Origin: Allobosea sp. Root381 | GTDB taxonomy: Bacteria > Pseudomonadota > Alphaproteobacteria > Rhizobiales > Beijerinckiaceae | NCBI RefSeq assembly: GCF_001429395.1 | Contig: NZ_LMJT01000019.1 | Coordinates: 1 to 61,561, forward strand | Length of the DNA: 61,561 nucleotides | Direction: 5' to 3' | In this document: one piece after another, positions 17,506 through 26,457 of the stretch | How positions within the stretch are numbered: the stretch's first letter is position 1 | Layout: each line of letters opens with the position of its first letter | Made by a program: the position numbers and the translations under genes | The notes under the pieces: model-generated | The model's database searches: none | Told to the model about the DNA's origin: nothing | What the model saw: the letters and a program-made list of their open reading frames with translations, nothing else

Positions 17506-18758
17506 GAATTCTGCTCGCGCTCCTGCTGCTGCTTGTTCCGCTCCCGGCGGTCTCCCAGGCGCCCGGAGCGACGCCCCTCGTTCGAACCTCGCTGAAACCA
17601 TCCGAAGGCGTCGTGATCGGCCAGCCCGTCACCGTGAGCGTCGCGGTGCTGTTCCCTGGCGAGATGCAGCACCCTCCGCTGGTCAAGATGCCGGAAGCGG
17701 CGGGCGCGCAGATCATGCGTTTCGAGAGCCAGGGCACCACGGTTCGCGATACCATCGACGGGCAGGATTACGTCGGCCAGACCTTCGAATTCGTTCTGTT
17801 CCCGCGCCGCGGCGGCACGATCGAGATCCCGCCGCCGGCGGTGATCTTGCTCGACCGCGGCGGCGATCCGGCCGGCTCCGCCAAGGGGACCGGGACGAGG
17901 CTGGACGTCACCGTCCCGAAAGGCGTCGATCCGTCAGCCCCCGTCCTCGTCGCCGATCGGGTCAACGTCGAACAGAACTGGTTGCCGGATCCAGCGACCG
18001 CGCGGTTCAAGGCCGGGGACGCGATCGTGCGGACGATCCAGCGCCGAGCCGACGGCGTTCCCGCTCTCGGAATGGCGGAGTTCCGGTTCACGGCGCCGGA
18101 CGGCGTCAGGGTCTATGCCGGCCCGCCCGTCGTCGATGATCGGCCGACCCGGATGGGCATCGATGGCCACCGTACCGAAAAGGTGACCTACGTTTTCGAG
18201 AGACCCGGCAGCTACGAGCTGCCCGCCTTGACGCAGCCTTGGCTGACGTCGACCGACAAGGATGCCCATGTTGAAGCGCTTCCGGGAACGACCGTGACGG
18301 TTGAAGCCGCTCCTGAGGAGCAACGGCCGACACAAGGTTCGAAGCTTTGGGCGCTGTTCGTCGCCGTCGGGGCGGCCATCGGTGGAGGATGGTTCGGCCT
18401 GCGGCGTTGGCGTTGTTGGCAAATCCGTTGGCACGCATCGCCGGAATTCCAGCGTCGAACTCTGATCCGCGTGGCCCGTAGCGGTGACGCTCGATCCACC
18501 TATGAAGCGCTCGCGCCCTGGAGGGAATGCCTGACGTCAGCCGCCGGGCAAACCCTGGAAGGCAGTCCGGCGCTTTGGGCCGCGATCGACCGCCTGGAAT
18601 GTTTCCTGTTCCGACCGGGAGGCACATGGACCAAGGATGACGGCCACGTTCTCGCTGTCGAACTCTCGAGCATGACCGCAAGAGCGCACAAGACATCCCC
18701 TGAAGGTTCCCTGCCCCGTTTGAATCCTGAGAGTGCCGGCCGCGGGCCAAACTCATGA
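17502..18758 (+). CDS. BatD-like protein
   Basis: This 418-residue exported protein has a signal peptide (residues 1-20), a beta-rich periplasmic region with the BatD-type start of paired immunoglobulin-like repeats, and one membrane helix near residue 290. Similarity is weaker than for its neighbours but position, length and layout fit BatD. It closes the MoxR operon. The ATGA overlap with the TPR gene fixes the start. Confidence 0.78.
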   Translation: MRILLALLLLLVPLPAVSQAPGATPLVRTSLKPSEGVVIGQPVTVSVAVLFPGEMQHPPLVKMPEAAGAQIMRFESQGTTVRDTIDGQDYVGQTFEFVLFPRRGGTIEIPPPAVILLDRGGDPAGSAKGTGTRLDVTVPKGVDPSAPVLVADRVNVEQNWLPDPATARFKAGDAIVRTIQRRADGVPALGMAEFRFTAPDGVRVYAGPPVVDDRPTRMGIDGHRTEKVTYVFERPGSYELPALTQPWLTSTDKDAHVEALPGTTVTVEAAPEEQRPTQGSKLWALFVAVGAAIGGGWFGLRRWRCWQIRWHASPEFQRRTLIRVARSGDARSTYEALAPWRECLTSAAGQTLEGSPALWAAIDRLECFLFRPGGTWTKDDGHVLAVELSSMTARAHKTSPEGSLPRLNPESAGRGPNS

Positions 18759-18786
18759 CGGCGACCTGTCGTGAAAGGCCAATCGC

Positions 18787-18953
18787 CGGATCCAGCGCAA
18801 AACCGACTTGGCGCTCTACCGCGAACGCAATCTCGTCGAGCGCTTCTTCAAGGCCTCAAAGGCTTCCGAGCCATCGCATCGCGCTACGACGAACTTGCAA
18901 CCACCGTCGTGGCCGCCATTCAACTCGTCGCCGCACTCGCTTGGCTCAAATGA
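18787..18953 (+). pseudogene. IS5-family transposase C-terminal remnant, frameshifted
   Basis: One frame reads RIQRKTDLALYRERNLVERF and, after a small frameshift near 18850, another reads GLKGFRAIASRYDELATTVV, ending in LAWLK before a stop. This is the conserved YxxRNxxER...FRRIATRYD C-terminus of IS5-family transposases. The N-terminal catalytic parts are gone. The rest of the gap up to 19223 shows nothing recognisable. Confidence 0.8.
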
Positions 18954-19223
18954 CGACACGCTCCAGTTCGACTGCTGGCGATAGGCCGACTCGACGCATG
19001 CAGTTCACCGTACGGCTGTACTGGGTGGCTTCAGACGTTCGTAGGGCGTCTGTCGGTCTCTACGACCGCGCCAACAGCCGAATCTGCGCTGCCGCCTGAA
19101 AGTCGACATCCGGGGCGTGGCCGGCGGTGCCCTCCGCTCGCAGATGAGCGGAAAATTCGACGCTGGGCGCGCTACCTGATATGAACAGGCCGAGAGCTAT
19201 CTGATCATCTCGTGGTGGTTGTG

Positions 19224-20819
19224 ATGCGCGAAGAGTTTTCGACTCATCCGCACGCTCATCGTCGGCTCGCGGCTATTCTCGCGGCGGACATCGCTGGCTA
19301 CAGCCAGATGATGGGCCACGACGAGGAAGGGACCGTTCGTCGGCTGAAGCATGTGCGCCGCGAGATCGTCGACCCCACGCTTGAAGAGCATTACGGCAGG
19401 CTCGTGAAGAATACCGGCGATGGTTTCATCGCCATGTTCGATAGCCCTCTCGAAGCCGTAAGATGCGCGATTGTCATTCAGCAGTCGGTAGCAGCAAGAA
19501 ATACGGGCCTGCCCCGTGATTACTGGCTGCAATACCGGATGGGACTGAATCTGGGCGACGTTATCGTTGAACCGGATGATGTCTTTGGCGATGGCGTCAA
19601 TATCGCCGCCCGCCTGGAAGCTCTGGCGATACCCGGCGGCGTCTATATCTCAGGCGGCATATACGAACAAATAAAGAACAAACTTGTCTGCGGATATCAA
19701 TCGCTCGGCGACGAGAAGCTGAAGAACATCACCGATCCCGTTCGTATCTATCGTGTGCTTCCCGATCCGGTTTCGTTCACCGGCGCGACGAAAAAAAGAC
19801 CGTCCTACCTGATCCCTGCCGGGATCGCAGCAGCTTTTGCTCTGGTTGCCGCCGGGCTCTATACCACCGGCTATTGGCCGGTCGGCGGGCAGACAAATCT
19901 GGTCTCCATCGAACGTTTCCCCCAGTGGGTGCCGGTCCCGTTGACCTCGGTGACGAACCAACCCGCACCGTCCCCGCGGGTTGAGCCAACAACTGGCAAC
20001 ACTGCAAATGCGGCCAAGCCTTTGGCACCATCGCCCGATCCTCCACCGGCCGCCCCGGCTTCAGATCCGCAGGTCGCGATCTTGGCCCCGAGCCTTCCTG
20101 CCGTGCGGATGATTCAAACCGCATCCGGCTTCCGCGACTGCGAAACCTGCCCCGAGATGATCCGCATACCCGGCGGATCCTTTCGGATGGGCAGCGATGA
20201 AGACCCCTCGGAACAACCGATCCGGACCGTGACCATCGCGCCATTCGCAATCGGGCTGTCTCCCATCTCCGTCGCCGAGTGGAACCGATGTGCGGCGGCA
20301 AAGGGCTGTCCCTTCGCACTCGAGGGAAGTGAAACCGCGCCCGCCCGCAATCTGAGTTGGCTCGATGCCAAGCAATATGCGGACTGGCTCGCGCAAGTGA
20401 CCGGTAAACCTTACCGTCTGCCGAGCGAAGCGGAGTGGGAATACGCCGCCAGGGCGGGGACCTCGACCCGCTTCTGGTGGGGGCGCGAACTCGAACCCGG
20501 CAAGGCCAATTGCAGGGACTGCGGCGCTTCCCAGGATCCGAAGGCTCCGATGCCGGTCGGCAGTTTCGCGCGCAATGCATTCGGCGGTGCCGATTTCGGA
20601 GGCGGGGTCGCTCAGTGGGTGGCCGATTGCTGGGTGGCCAACTACCGCGATGCGCCCTCGGATGGCTTGCCTCGAACGGCTCAGAACTGCCGGGAGAACG
20701 TCTTGAGAGGCGGCTCCTGGCGAAGCAACGCGGCTTCCGTGAGGCCCGCGAGCCGAACCCATTACGACACGGGAGTCCGTTACCCGGCACACGGGTTCAG
20801 AATTGCTCGTTCGCTCTGA
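19224..20819 (+). CDS. Adenylate cyclase fused to a formylglycine-enzyme-like domain
   Basis: The 531-residue protein starts with a class III cyclase catalytic domain (residues 12-175; metal sites AADIAGYS and NTGDGFIAMF; GDGVNIAARLEAL). A membrane helix follows (about 194-212), then a Pro-rich linker and a SUMF1/FGE-sulfatase domain (about 305-531; IPGGSFRMGSDED, LPSEAEWEYAARAG). The end of that domain reads VLRGGSWRSNAASVRPASR, so the two catalytic cysteines of true FGE are absent. It is probably a periplasmic or extracytoplasmic sensor module that controls cAMP synthesis. The ATG at 19224 was preferred to upstream GTG codons. Confidence 0.85.
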   Translation: MREEFSTHPHAHRRLAAILAADIAGYSQMMGHDEEGTVRRLKHVRREIVDPTLEEHYGRLVKNTGDGFIAMFDSPLEAVRCAIVIQQSVAARNTGLPRDYWLQYRMGLNLGDVIVEPDDVFGDGVNIAARLEALAIPGGVYISGGIYEQIKNKLVCGYQSLGDEKLKNITDPVRIYRVLPDPVSFTGATKKRPSYLIPAGIAAAFALVAAGLYTTGYWPVGGQTNLVSIERFPQWVPVPLTSVTNQPAPSPRVEPTTGNTANAAKPLAPSPDPPPAAPASDPQVAILAPSLPAVRMIQTASGFRDCETCPEMIRIPGGSFRMGSDEDPSEQPIRTVTIAPFAIGLSPISVAEWNRCAAAKGCPFALEGSETAPARNLSWLDAKQYADWLAQVTGKPYRLPSEAEWEYAARAGTSTRFWWGRELEPGKANCRDCGASQDPKAPMPVGSFARNAFGGADFGGGVAQWVADCWVANYRDAPSDGLPRTAQNCRENVLRGGSWRSNAASVRPASRTHYDTGVRYPAHGFRIARSL

Positions 20820-20831
20820 CAGGAGGGTTCC

Positions 20832-21341
20832 ATGGGCCGATCAGCCGGCTGCATCCTGCTTGCCTTTGCCGTCGTGAGCCTTCTGCCTGGGGGAACTCTG
20901 GCGCAGACAGCGCCAGCCCCAAAGCCCTCCACACCGCAACGCGCGCCGGCTCCCGATGCGCGCCTGTACATCATCTTTCCTTGGGACGGTGCGCAAATCC
21001 GCGGCGAATTCTGGGTGCGGTTCGGTCTCCGAAACATGGGCGTAACGCAGGCCGGCAGCTCCGCTCCGAATGCCGGACATCACCATCTCCTGGTCGATGT
21101 CACCGACGAGATCGATCCGGACGAGCCGATTCCGACGGACAACAAGCACCTTCACTTCGGTGCGGGCCAGACGGAGGCGAGGCTTGAACTGCCGCCGGGA
21201 AAACATACCCTCCAACTGGTGCTCGGCGACCCTGAGCACAGGCCGTTCAAACCGATGCTCATCTCGAAGAAGGTGACGATAACCGTGTTGCCAGTGGCAC
21301 CGGCGAGAACGTCGAAGAAAGTCAGTGGAAAAGGTTCCTAG
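20832..21341 (+). CDS. DUF4399 exported protein
   Basis: The 169-residue protein has a signal peptide ending near GTLAQ (residue 25). A DUF4399 domain follows, marked by FPWDGAQIRGEFWVRFGL, AGHHHLLVD and NKHLHFGAGQTEARLELPPG. The His-rich motifs suggest metal binding in the periplasm, which is not tested. It follows the cyclase gene by 12 bases with a GGAGG ribosome site and is probably in the same transcript. Confidence 0.85.
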   Translation: MGRSAGCILLAFAVVSLLPGGTLAQTAPAPKPSTPQRAPAPDARLYIIFPWDGAQIRGEFWVRFGLRNMGVTQAGSSAPNAGHHHLLVDVTDEIDPDEPIPTDNKHLHFGAGQTEARLELPPGKHTLQLVLGDPEHRPFKPMLISKKVTITVLPVAPARTSKKVSGKGS

Positions 21342-21747
21342 GACGAAAAAAAGCGGACCCTCCAAGGGACAGCCAGGCTCGGTCCCTGGCTTTGATCCGT
21401 CTAGCCAGGGAATGTCCGCTTCCGGGCAATAAGCTAACGTTCGCAGTTGGCGCTTCTCTCCCGGCCGGCCAAACAATCGCCCGGATCCCAGGATCAGCGC
21501 GTCCGTTTGCCAGAAGGCGAACAATGCAAATCTGAACAAAAAATAGCAACTTCTCTTGCCGCAATGGGCGAGCGCGATTGTCCATCAAATTCGTGGGTCG
21601 ACTCTGAGCAGCAGAACGACGTCCGAGCGCCCTTGTTCGAAGCGTCGATCAAGTGTGCCGAACGATGTGGCTGCTGCTCGAGGCCGTGCATCGCGATTGA
21701 GCAGAGACGGCTTGAAATGCCCCTGCCCGCCGAGCCAAGCTTGCTCC
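21342..21747. other. Intergenic region, 406 bases
   Basis: The first 80 bases hold a structured element annotated separately. The rest, up to the LysR start, has no convincing gene. It is somewhat AT-richer near 21530-21550 (GAACAAAAAATAGCAAC), where a promoter of the LysR gene could lie. Confidence 0.45.
21351..21420 (+). terminator. Structured 3' region with alternative hairpins
   Basis: AGCGGAC (21351-21357) can pair with GTCCGCT (21414-21420). Inside, AGCCAGG (21371) pairs with CCTGGCT (21385-21391), which is followed by TT. The same CCCTGGCT (21384-21391) can instead pair with AGCCAGGG (21403-21410). The structure lies 10 bases after the DUF4399 stop and probably ends that transcript, though no strong T-run is present. 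Confidence 0.35.
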
Positions 21748-22647
21748 ATGAATTTGCGCCAGATCGAATTGCTGCGAGCGGTGGTCCGTTGCGAGACAAC
21801 AGTCCGGGCAGCGCAGGAGCTCGGCCTCTCCCAGCCGGCCGTCAGCAACGGCATCAAGCATCTCGAGGCTCAACTCGGCTTTCCGCTGTTTGAGCGCGTC
21901 AACAACCGCCTCTTCGCCACCGAGGAGGCGCGAGCCCTCTACCGCGATTCCGACCCTCTGTTTGCGATGCAGGCTGCCTTCGCGACCCGCGTCACCGATC
22001 TGAAGGAAAACCGTGCCGGCCATGTCCGGCTGATCGCGACCCCGCCGCTCGGCTACAGCGTGGTTCCGGCAGCGCTGCAGCTCTTCCTGGCTAAGCGACC
22101 CAATATGAAGGTCTTCTTCGATATCCGCCGCTTCGAGAACGTCATCGATGCCGTCGACAGCGGCACCGCCGAACTCGGCTTCGTACTCGGCCTCGGCGAT
22201 CATCGCGGGCTGAACTCCGAGGTGTTCTTCTCCGAGAACATGGTCTGCGCCATGCGGCCGGACCACCCGCTGGCGGAAAAGCCCGTTATCACGCCGGCCG
22301 ATCTGCGCAGCGTGCCCTTCATCGCCCTCGAGCGGGGCACCAAGATGGGAACGCTCGTGCGCCAAGCCTTCGACAAGATGGCAGAGACTTACGAATTCTC
22401 CGTCGAAGTGCGTTACTGCAATACCGCCTGCATGCTGGCCGAGGCCGGCGTCGGCATCGCTGTGGTCGATCCGCTCTCGCCGCTCTTCGCCGGCCGGTTC
22501 AAGCTCGCGACCCGGCCCTTCGAGCCGGCGAGCCGGGTCGCGGCATCGGTCGTCCGCTCGGACAAGCGGCCGCTGTCGCGCGCCGCCGAGGCCTTCCTAC
22601 GCGAGGTCCGGCAAGTCGCGAGCGGCCTGGCGGAGAAGCTGAGTTGA
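21748..22647 (+). CDS. LysR-family transcriptional regulator
   Basis: The 299-residue protein has the LysR helix-turn-helix at residues 2-60 (MNLRQIELLRAVV; ELGLSQPAVSNGIKHLEAQL) and a periplasmic-binding-like effector domain. It is read in the same direction as the amidohydrolase gene 120 bases downstream, whereas LysR genes are often divergent. It is the likely regulator of the catabolic cluster. The ATG at 21748 gives the canonical N-terminus. Confidence 0.93.
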   Translation: MNLRQIELLRAVVRCETTVRAAQELGLSQPAVSNGIKHLEAQLGFPLFERVNNRLFATEEARALYRDSDPLFAMQAAFATRVTDLKENRAGHVRLIATPPLGYSVVPAALQLFLAKRPNMKVFFDIRRFENVIDAVDSGTAELGFVLGLGDHRGLNSEVFFSENMVCAMRPDHPLAEKPVITPADLRSVPFIALERGTKMGTLVRQAFDKMAETYEFSVEVRYCNTACMLAEAGVGIAVVDPLSPLFAGRFKLATRPFEPASRVAASVVRSDKRPLSRAAEAFLREVRQVASGLAEKLS

Positions 22648-22767
22648 GCCACTTCGGGAGACTATTCGCGTCGGTTATCGCCCGCGGGCATAAAGCATAG
22701 CTGGCGCGATTGCCGGCCCCGCCATTCCATTTCACTGTCACTGCGAATTGGCTTTCCGGACAGCGAC

Positions 22768-24162
22768 ATGGACCTCCTGATCACCGGCACGACGCTCGTC
22801 ACCTGCGATGATGAGCGCCGCATTATCGAAGACGGCGCCATCGCGATTGCTGCCGACCGCATCGTCGCAGTCGGCAAGAGCGCCGAGCTGGAGAAGGCCT
22901 ATCCGGACACGGAGCGGATGTCCGGCCGCGGCCTCGCCGTCCTTCCGGGCCTGATCAACGCCCATACGCATACGATCCTGACCTCGCTGCGCGGCACGGT
23001 CGAGGACTGGAGCGGCGAGATCATCTACCGCTACATGTCGCCGATCTCCTACACGATGAGCGAGCATGAGCGCGGCGTGATGGCGGCGCTCGGCTGCCTG
23101 GAGGCGATCCGCAGCGGCACCACCACCCTGGTCGATCCTTTCCGCCATGTCGTGACCTATGCCGGCGCCATGGCCGATACCGGCATGCGCCTCTGGCTCT
23201 CGGAATCCTGCGCCGACATCGACACCCGCAAGATCCGCTTCGGCGACTACTCGGTCGACGAGGCCTTCGGCCAGGCCTTCCTCGACCGTGCCCAGGCCCT
23301 GGTCGAGGGCTGGCACGGCGCCCGCAACGGCCGCGTCAACTGCCAGATAGCGGCCCATGCCCCGGACAACTGCTCTCCGGCCATGCTCGCGAAGCTGCTC
23401 GAATTGGCGGGCAAGCACGGGCTGACCCGCACCTGCCATCTCGCCCAGAGCACAGGCGAGGTCGCCTCGATCCGCGAGCGCTATGGCCTGACCCCGGCCG
23501 CCTATCTCGACCGCGAGGGCTTTCTCAGCCCCGACCTGACCGCTGCGCACTGGACCTACTGCACGCGCGATGACGTCGCGCTCCTTGCCGAACGCGGGGT
23601 GACGCTGGCACATTGCCCGGCGAGCTCCAGCCGCCGCGGCCTCCACAAGGTGCCGATCGGCTGGATCCGCGACGCCGGAGCCCGCATCGCAATCGGCACC
23701 GACAATATGAGCGAGGACATGTTCCAGGCGATGGCGATCGGCTCGATCGTGCATCGCACGGGCCGCGGCCGCGAGGCCGAGAACGGCACGTCGCCAACGC
23801 CGCAGGAGGTGCTCGACATGGTCACCCGCGATGCGGCGGCCAGCGTCGGCGCAGGCGACAGCATTGGTGCGCTCGCCCCTGGCATGAAGGCTGATCTGAC
23901 GATCCTCGACCTGCGCTCCCCGGCCATGCGGCCGATCATCCGCCTGACGTCGAACATCGTCCATTACGGCCATCCCGGCCTCGTCCGCTCCGTGATCGTC
24001 GACGGCGAGTTCGTGATGCGCGACGGCAAGGTGCTGACCGTGGACGAGGACGCCCTGCTCGAGGAGGCGGATGCCGTCACCAGGGCGGTCTGGGATCGCA
24101 TGATCGCGGCGAATCCCGATATCGCTCCCCCGCCCGGCGAGCTTCGCTGGCTCAACGGCTGA
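22768..24162 (+). CDS. Amidohydrolase-superfamily deaminase/hydrolase
   Basis: The 464-residue enzyme is of the AtzA/TrzN/SsnA-like class. Metal-site features are GLINAHTHTILTSLRG (about residues 67-82), TCHLAQSTGEV (about 222), TLAHCPASSSRRG and the catalytic Asp in IAIGTDNMSEDMF. Such enzymes deaminate or dechlorinate amino-heterocycles or cyclic amidines. The true substrate is unknown. In this cluster it could convert an imino- or amino-heterocycle to a hydantoin-like product. Confidence 0.88.
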   Translation: MDLLITGTTLVTCDDERRIIEDGAIAIAADRIVAVGKSAELEKAYPDTERMSGRGLAVLPGLINAHTHTILTSLRGTVEDWSGEIIYRYMSPISYTMSEHERGVMAALGCLEAIRSGTTTLVDPFRHVVTYAGAMADTGMRLWLSESCADIDTRKIRFGDYSVDEAFGQAFLDRAQALVEGWHGARNGRVNCQIAAHAPDNCSPAMLAKLLELAGKHGLTRTCHLAQSTGEVASIRERYGLTPAAYLDREGFLSPDLTAAHWTYCTRDDVALLAERGVTLAHCPASSSRRGLHKVPIGWIRDAGARIAIGTDNMSEDMFQAMAIGSIVHRTGRGREAENGTSPTPQEVLDMVTRDAAASVGAGDSIGALAPGMKADLTILDLRSPAMRPIIRLTSNIVHYGHPGLVRSVIVDGEFVMRDGKVLTVDEDALLEEADAVTRAVWDRMIAANPDIAPPPGELRWLNG

Positions 24163-24175
24163 CCGGACCGCAACC

Positions 24176-25129
24176 ATGACCCTGACCACCGCGCCCAAGA
24201 CCGGCCATGCTACCTTCCTCTATTCCGAGCTCGCCACCGATCTCGACAATCTCGGGGCGGCCGACATCGCCTTCCTCGGCATTCCCTATGGCGACGCCTA
24301 CAGCTTCGCCGAGATCGTCAACGACCAAACCAACATGCCGGCGGCGATGCGCCGTGCCACCGACCGCATCACCCGCTCGATCGAGCGCTATGATTTCGAC
24401 GTCGGCGGGCCGCTTTACGACAATCGGCCGATCCGGACGGTCGATTGCGGCGACATCATCGGCGATTTCCGCGATCTCACCGCGCATTACCGCAAGGCCG
24501 AAGACGCGATCCGCAAGATCCGCGCGGCCGGCGCGATGCCGATCGTGCTCGGCGGCGACCATGGGGTGCCGATCCCGGTGCTGTGCGGCCTCGACGGCGA
24601 CGGCCCGATCACGCTGGTTCAGATCGACCAGCATCTCGACTGGCGCCTGGAGGTTAACGGCGTGACGCAGGGTTATTCGAGCCCGATCCGTCGCGCCTCC
24701 GAGATGGAGCATGTCCACGACATCTTCCAGATCGGCCTGCGCGCCACGGGCAGCGCCCGGCAGGAAGAGGTCGATGCGGCGCGCGCCTATGGTGCCCATC
24801 TGGTCAGCGCCTATGAGGTCCATGACAACGGCATGGAATCGGTGCTGGCGCGCATCCCCGACGGCGGCCGCTACTACCTGACGATCGATCTCGACGGCAT
24901 GGACCCGGCGATCGCGCCCGGCGTCGCCGGCCCCTGCCCCAGCGGCATCACCTTCGCCCAGGCCCGCAAGCTGATCCACGGCCTCGTCGCCAAGGGCCGC
25001 GTCGTCGGCATGGACGTGGTCGAGATCACGCCACGCAGCGACGTCAACCAGATCACCTGCATCACCGCCGGGCGCCTGGTCGTAAACATGATAGGCGCGG
25101 CGGTCCGCGCCGGCTATTTCGGCAAATGA
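24176..25129 (+). CDS. Agmatinase-family ureohydrolase
   Basis: The 317-residue protein carries the binuclear manganese signature of the arginase/agmatinase family: GGDHGVPIPV, QIDQHLDW (keeping the D-x-H-x-D ligands of the usual DAHxD) and LTIDLDGMDPAIAPG. It would release urea from a guanidino compound. The altered loop around QHLDW suggests a substrate other than agmatine. It starts 13 bases after the amidohydrolase and overlaps the next gene by four bases (ATGA). Confidence 0.88.
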   Translation: MTLTTAPKTGHATFLYSELATDLDNLGAADIAFLGIPYGDAYSFAEIVNDQTNMPAAMRRATDRITRSIERYDFDVGGPLYDNRPIRTVDCGDIIGDFRDLTAHYRKAEDAIRKIRAAGAMPIVLGGDHGVPIPVLCGLDGDGPITLVQIDQHLDWRLEVNGVTQGYSSPIRRASEMEHVHDIFQIGLRATGSARQEEVDAARAYGAHLVSAYEVHDNGMESVLARIPDGGRYYLTIDLDGMDPAIAPGVAGPCPSGITFAQARKLIHGLVAKGRVVGMDVVEITPRSDVNQITCITAGRLVVNMIGAAVRAGYFGK

Positions 25130-26448
25130 GCGAAGCTTCCAGGGTGGACGACGGCACAGCCTTGCCGACGCCGGGCGCCGAAGCGCTGAAGCAGGCCGTA
25201 CGCGCGCAACGCGATGCGGCCCTCGTCTTTTTCGCGAGACTGGCCCAAGGCAGCCAGGGTCATCCCGGCATCACCCGCGACACCTACGGCGCCGGCGAGA
25301 ATTTCGGCCACGCCGTCTTCGCCGATACGGCGGCGGCCGCGGGGCTCGAGCTGCAGCGCGACGCCGCCGCCAACACTTATGCGACCTGGGCCGGCAGCGA
25401 CCCGTCCCTGCCGCGCATCCTGATGGGCTCGCATCTCGACAGCGTGCCGCATGGCGGCAATTTCGACGGGGCGGCGGGTGTCCTCGCCGGGCTCGTGGTG
25501 ATCGAGAGCCTGCGGCAACTCGGCCTGCGCCCGCGCCGGAATGTCACGGTGATGGGCGTGCGGGCAGAGGAAAGCGTCTGGTTCCAGGTCTCCTATATCG
25601 GCAGCCGCTCCGCGCTGGCATCCCTGCCGCCCGGCGCGCTGGACAGCCCGCGTATCGATACCGGGCGGCCGCTGGCGAGCCATATCGCCGAATGCGGCGG
25701 CGATCCCGAAGCGCTAGTCCGCGGCGAGCGCTTCCTCGATCCCGCCGCGATCCGCGCCTTCCTGGAGGTCCATATCGAGCAGGCACCGAGTCTGGTGGAA
25801 GCGGGGTATCCGCTCGCGATCTGCACCGGCATTCCGGGCAATTTCCGTTTTCCGGACGTAACCGTGACCGGCCGGCACGATCATGTCGGCACTCCCCGCC
25901 GCTTCCGACGCGATGCGGCGATGGCCGCGACCGCCTTCGCTGCCGCGCTCGACGCGATCTGGGCCGAATACGAGGAAGCCGGCACCCCGGTCGCCATGAC
26001 GTTCGGCCGCTTCCACACCGACACCGCGATGCACGGCATGACCACGGTGCCCGGCGCCTTCCATTTCAGCCTGGACGTCCGCGGCTATGATGTCGGCGTG
26101 ATCGCGGCGATCGAGGCGCGCATTCCGGAAATCGTCGCGCGCATCGAGGCCGAGCGCAGTGTCAGCTTTGATTTCGGGGCGCGTGCCTCGGCGGCGGTCG
26201 GTCTCGTCGACCAGGTCATATTCGGGGAGCTGACCGAGGCCGCGGCCAGGCTCGACATCCCCGCCATGCCGCTCGGCAGCCCGGCCTCGCATGATGCTGC
26301 GGCCTTTGCCGCCGCCGGCGTGCCGACCGCGATGCTGTTCGTGCGCAACGAAAACGGCAGCCACAATCCGCTCGAGCAGATGGACATCGACGACTTCCTC
26401 GACGCCTGCACCGTGCTGGCGGACTGGGTCGCCCGCAACGCAGGATAG
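25126..26448 (+). CDS. M20 Zn-dependent hydrolase, carbamoylase/allantoate amidohydrolase type
   Basis: The 440-residue enzyme belongs to the hydantoinase/carbamoylase branch of peptidase family M20. Metal and catalytic motifs are GSHLDSVPHGGNFDGAAGV (residues 104-122), VRAEESVWF in place of the common EEGxRF, and FLEVHIEQAPSLVEAGYPLA. It probably cleaves an N-carbamoyl amino acid to amino acid, CO2 and NH3. The dimerisation domain follows the family pattern. Translation is coupled to the ureohydrolase. Confidence 0.9.
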   Translation: MSEASRVDDGTALPTPGAEALKQAVRAQRDAALVFFARLAQGSQGHPGITRDTYGAGENFGHAVFADTAAAAGLELQRDAAANTYATWAGSDPSLPRILMGSHLDSVPHGGNFDGAAGVLAGLVVIESLRQLGLRPRRNVTVMGVRAEESVWFQVSYIGSRSALASLPPGALDSPRIDTGRPLASHIAECGGDPEALVRGERFLDPAAIRAFLEVHIEQAPSLVEAGYPLAICTGIPGNFRFPDVTVTGRHDHVGTPRRFRRDAAMAATAFAAALDAIWAEYEEAGTPVAMTFGRFHTDTAMHGMTTVPGAFHFSLDVRGYDVGVIAAIEARIPEIVARIEAERSVSFDFGARASAAVGLVDQVIFGELTEAAARLDIPAMPLGSPASHDAAAFAAAGVPTAMLFVRNENGSHNPLEQMDIDDFLDACTVLADWVARNAG

Positions 26449-26457
26449 AGAGGCGCG

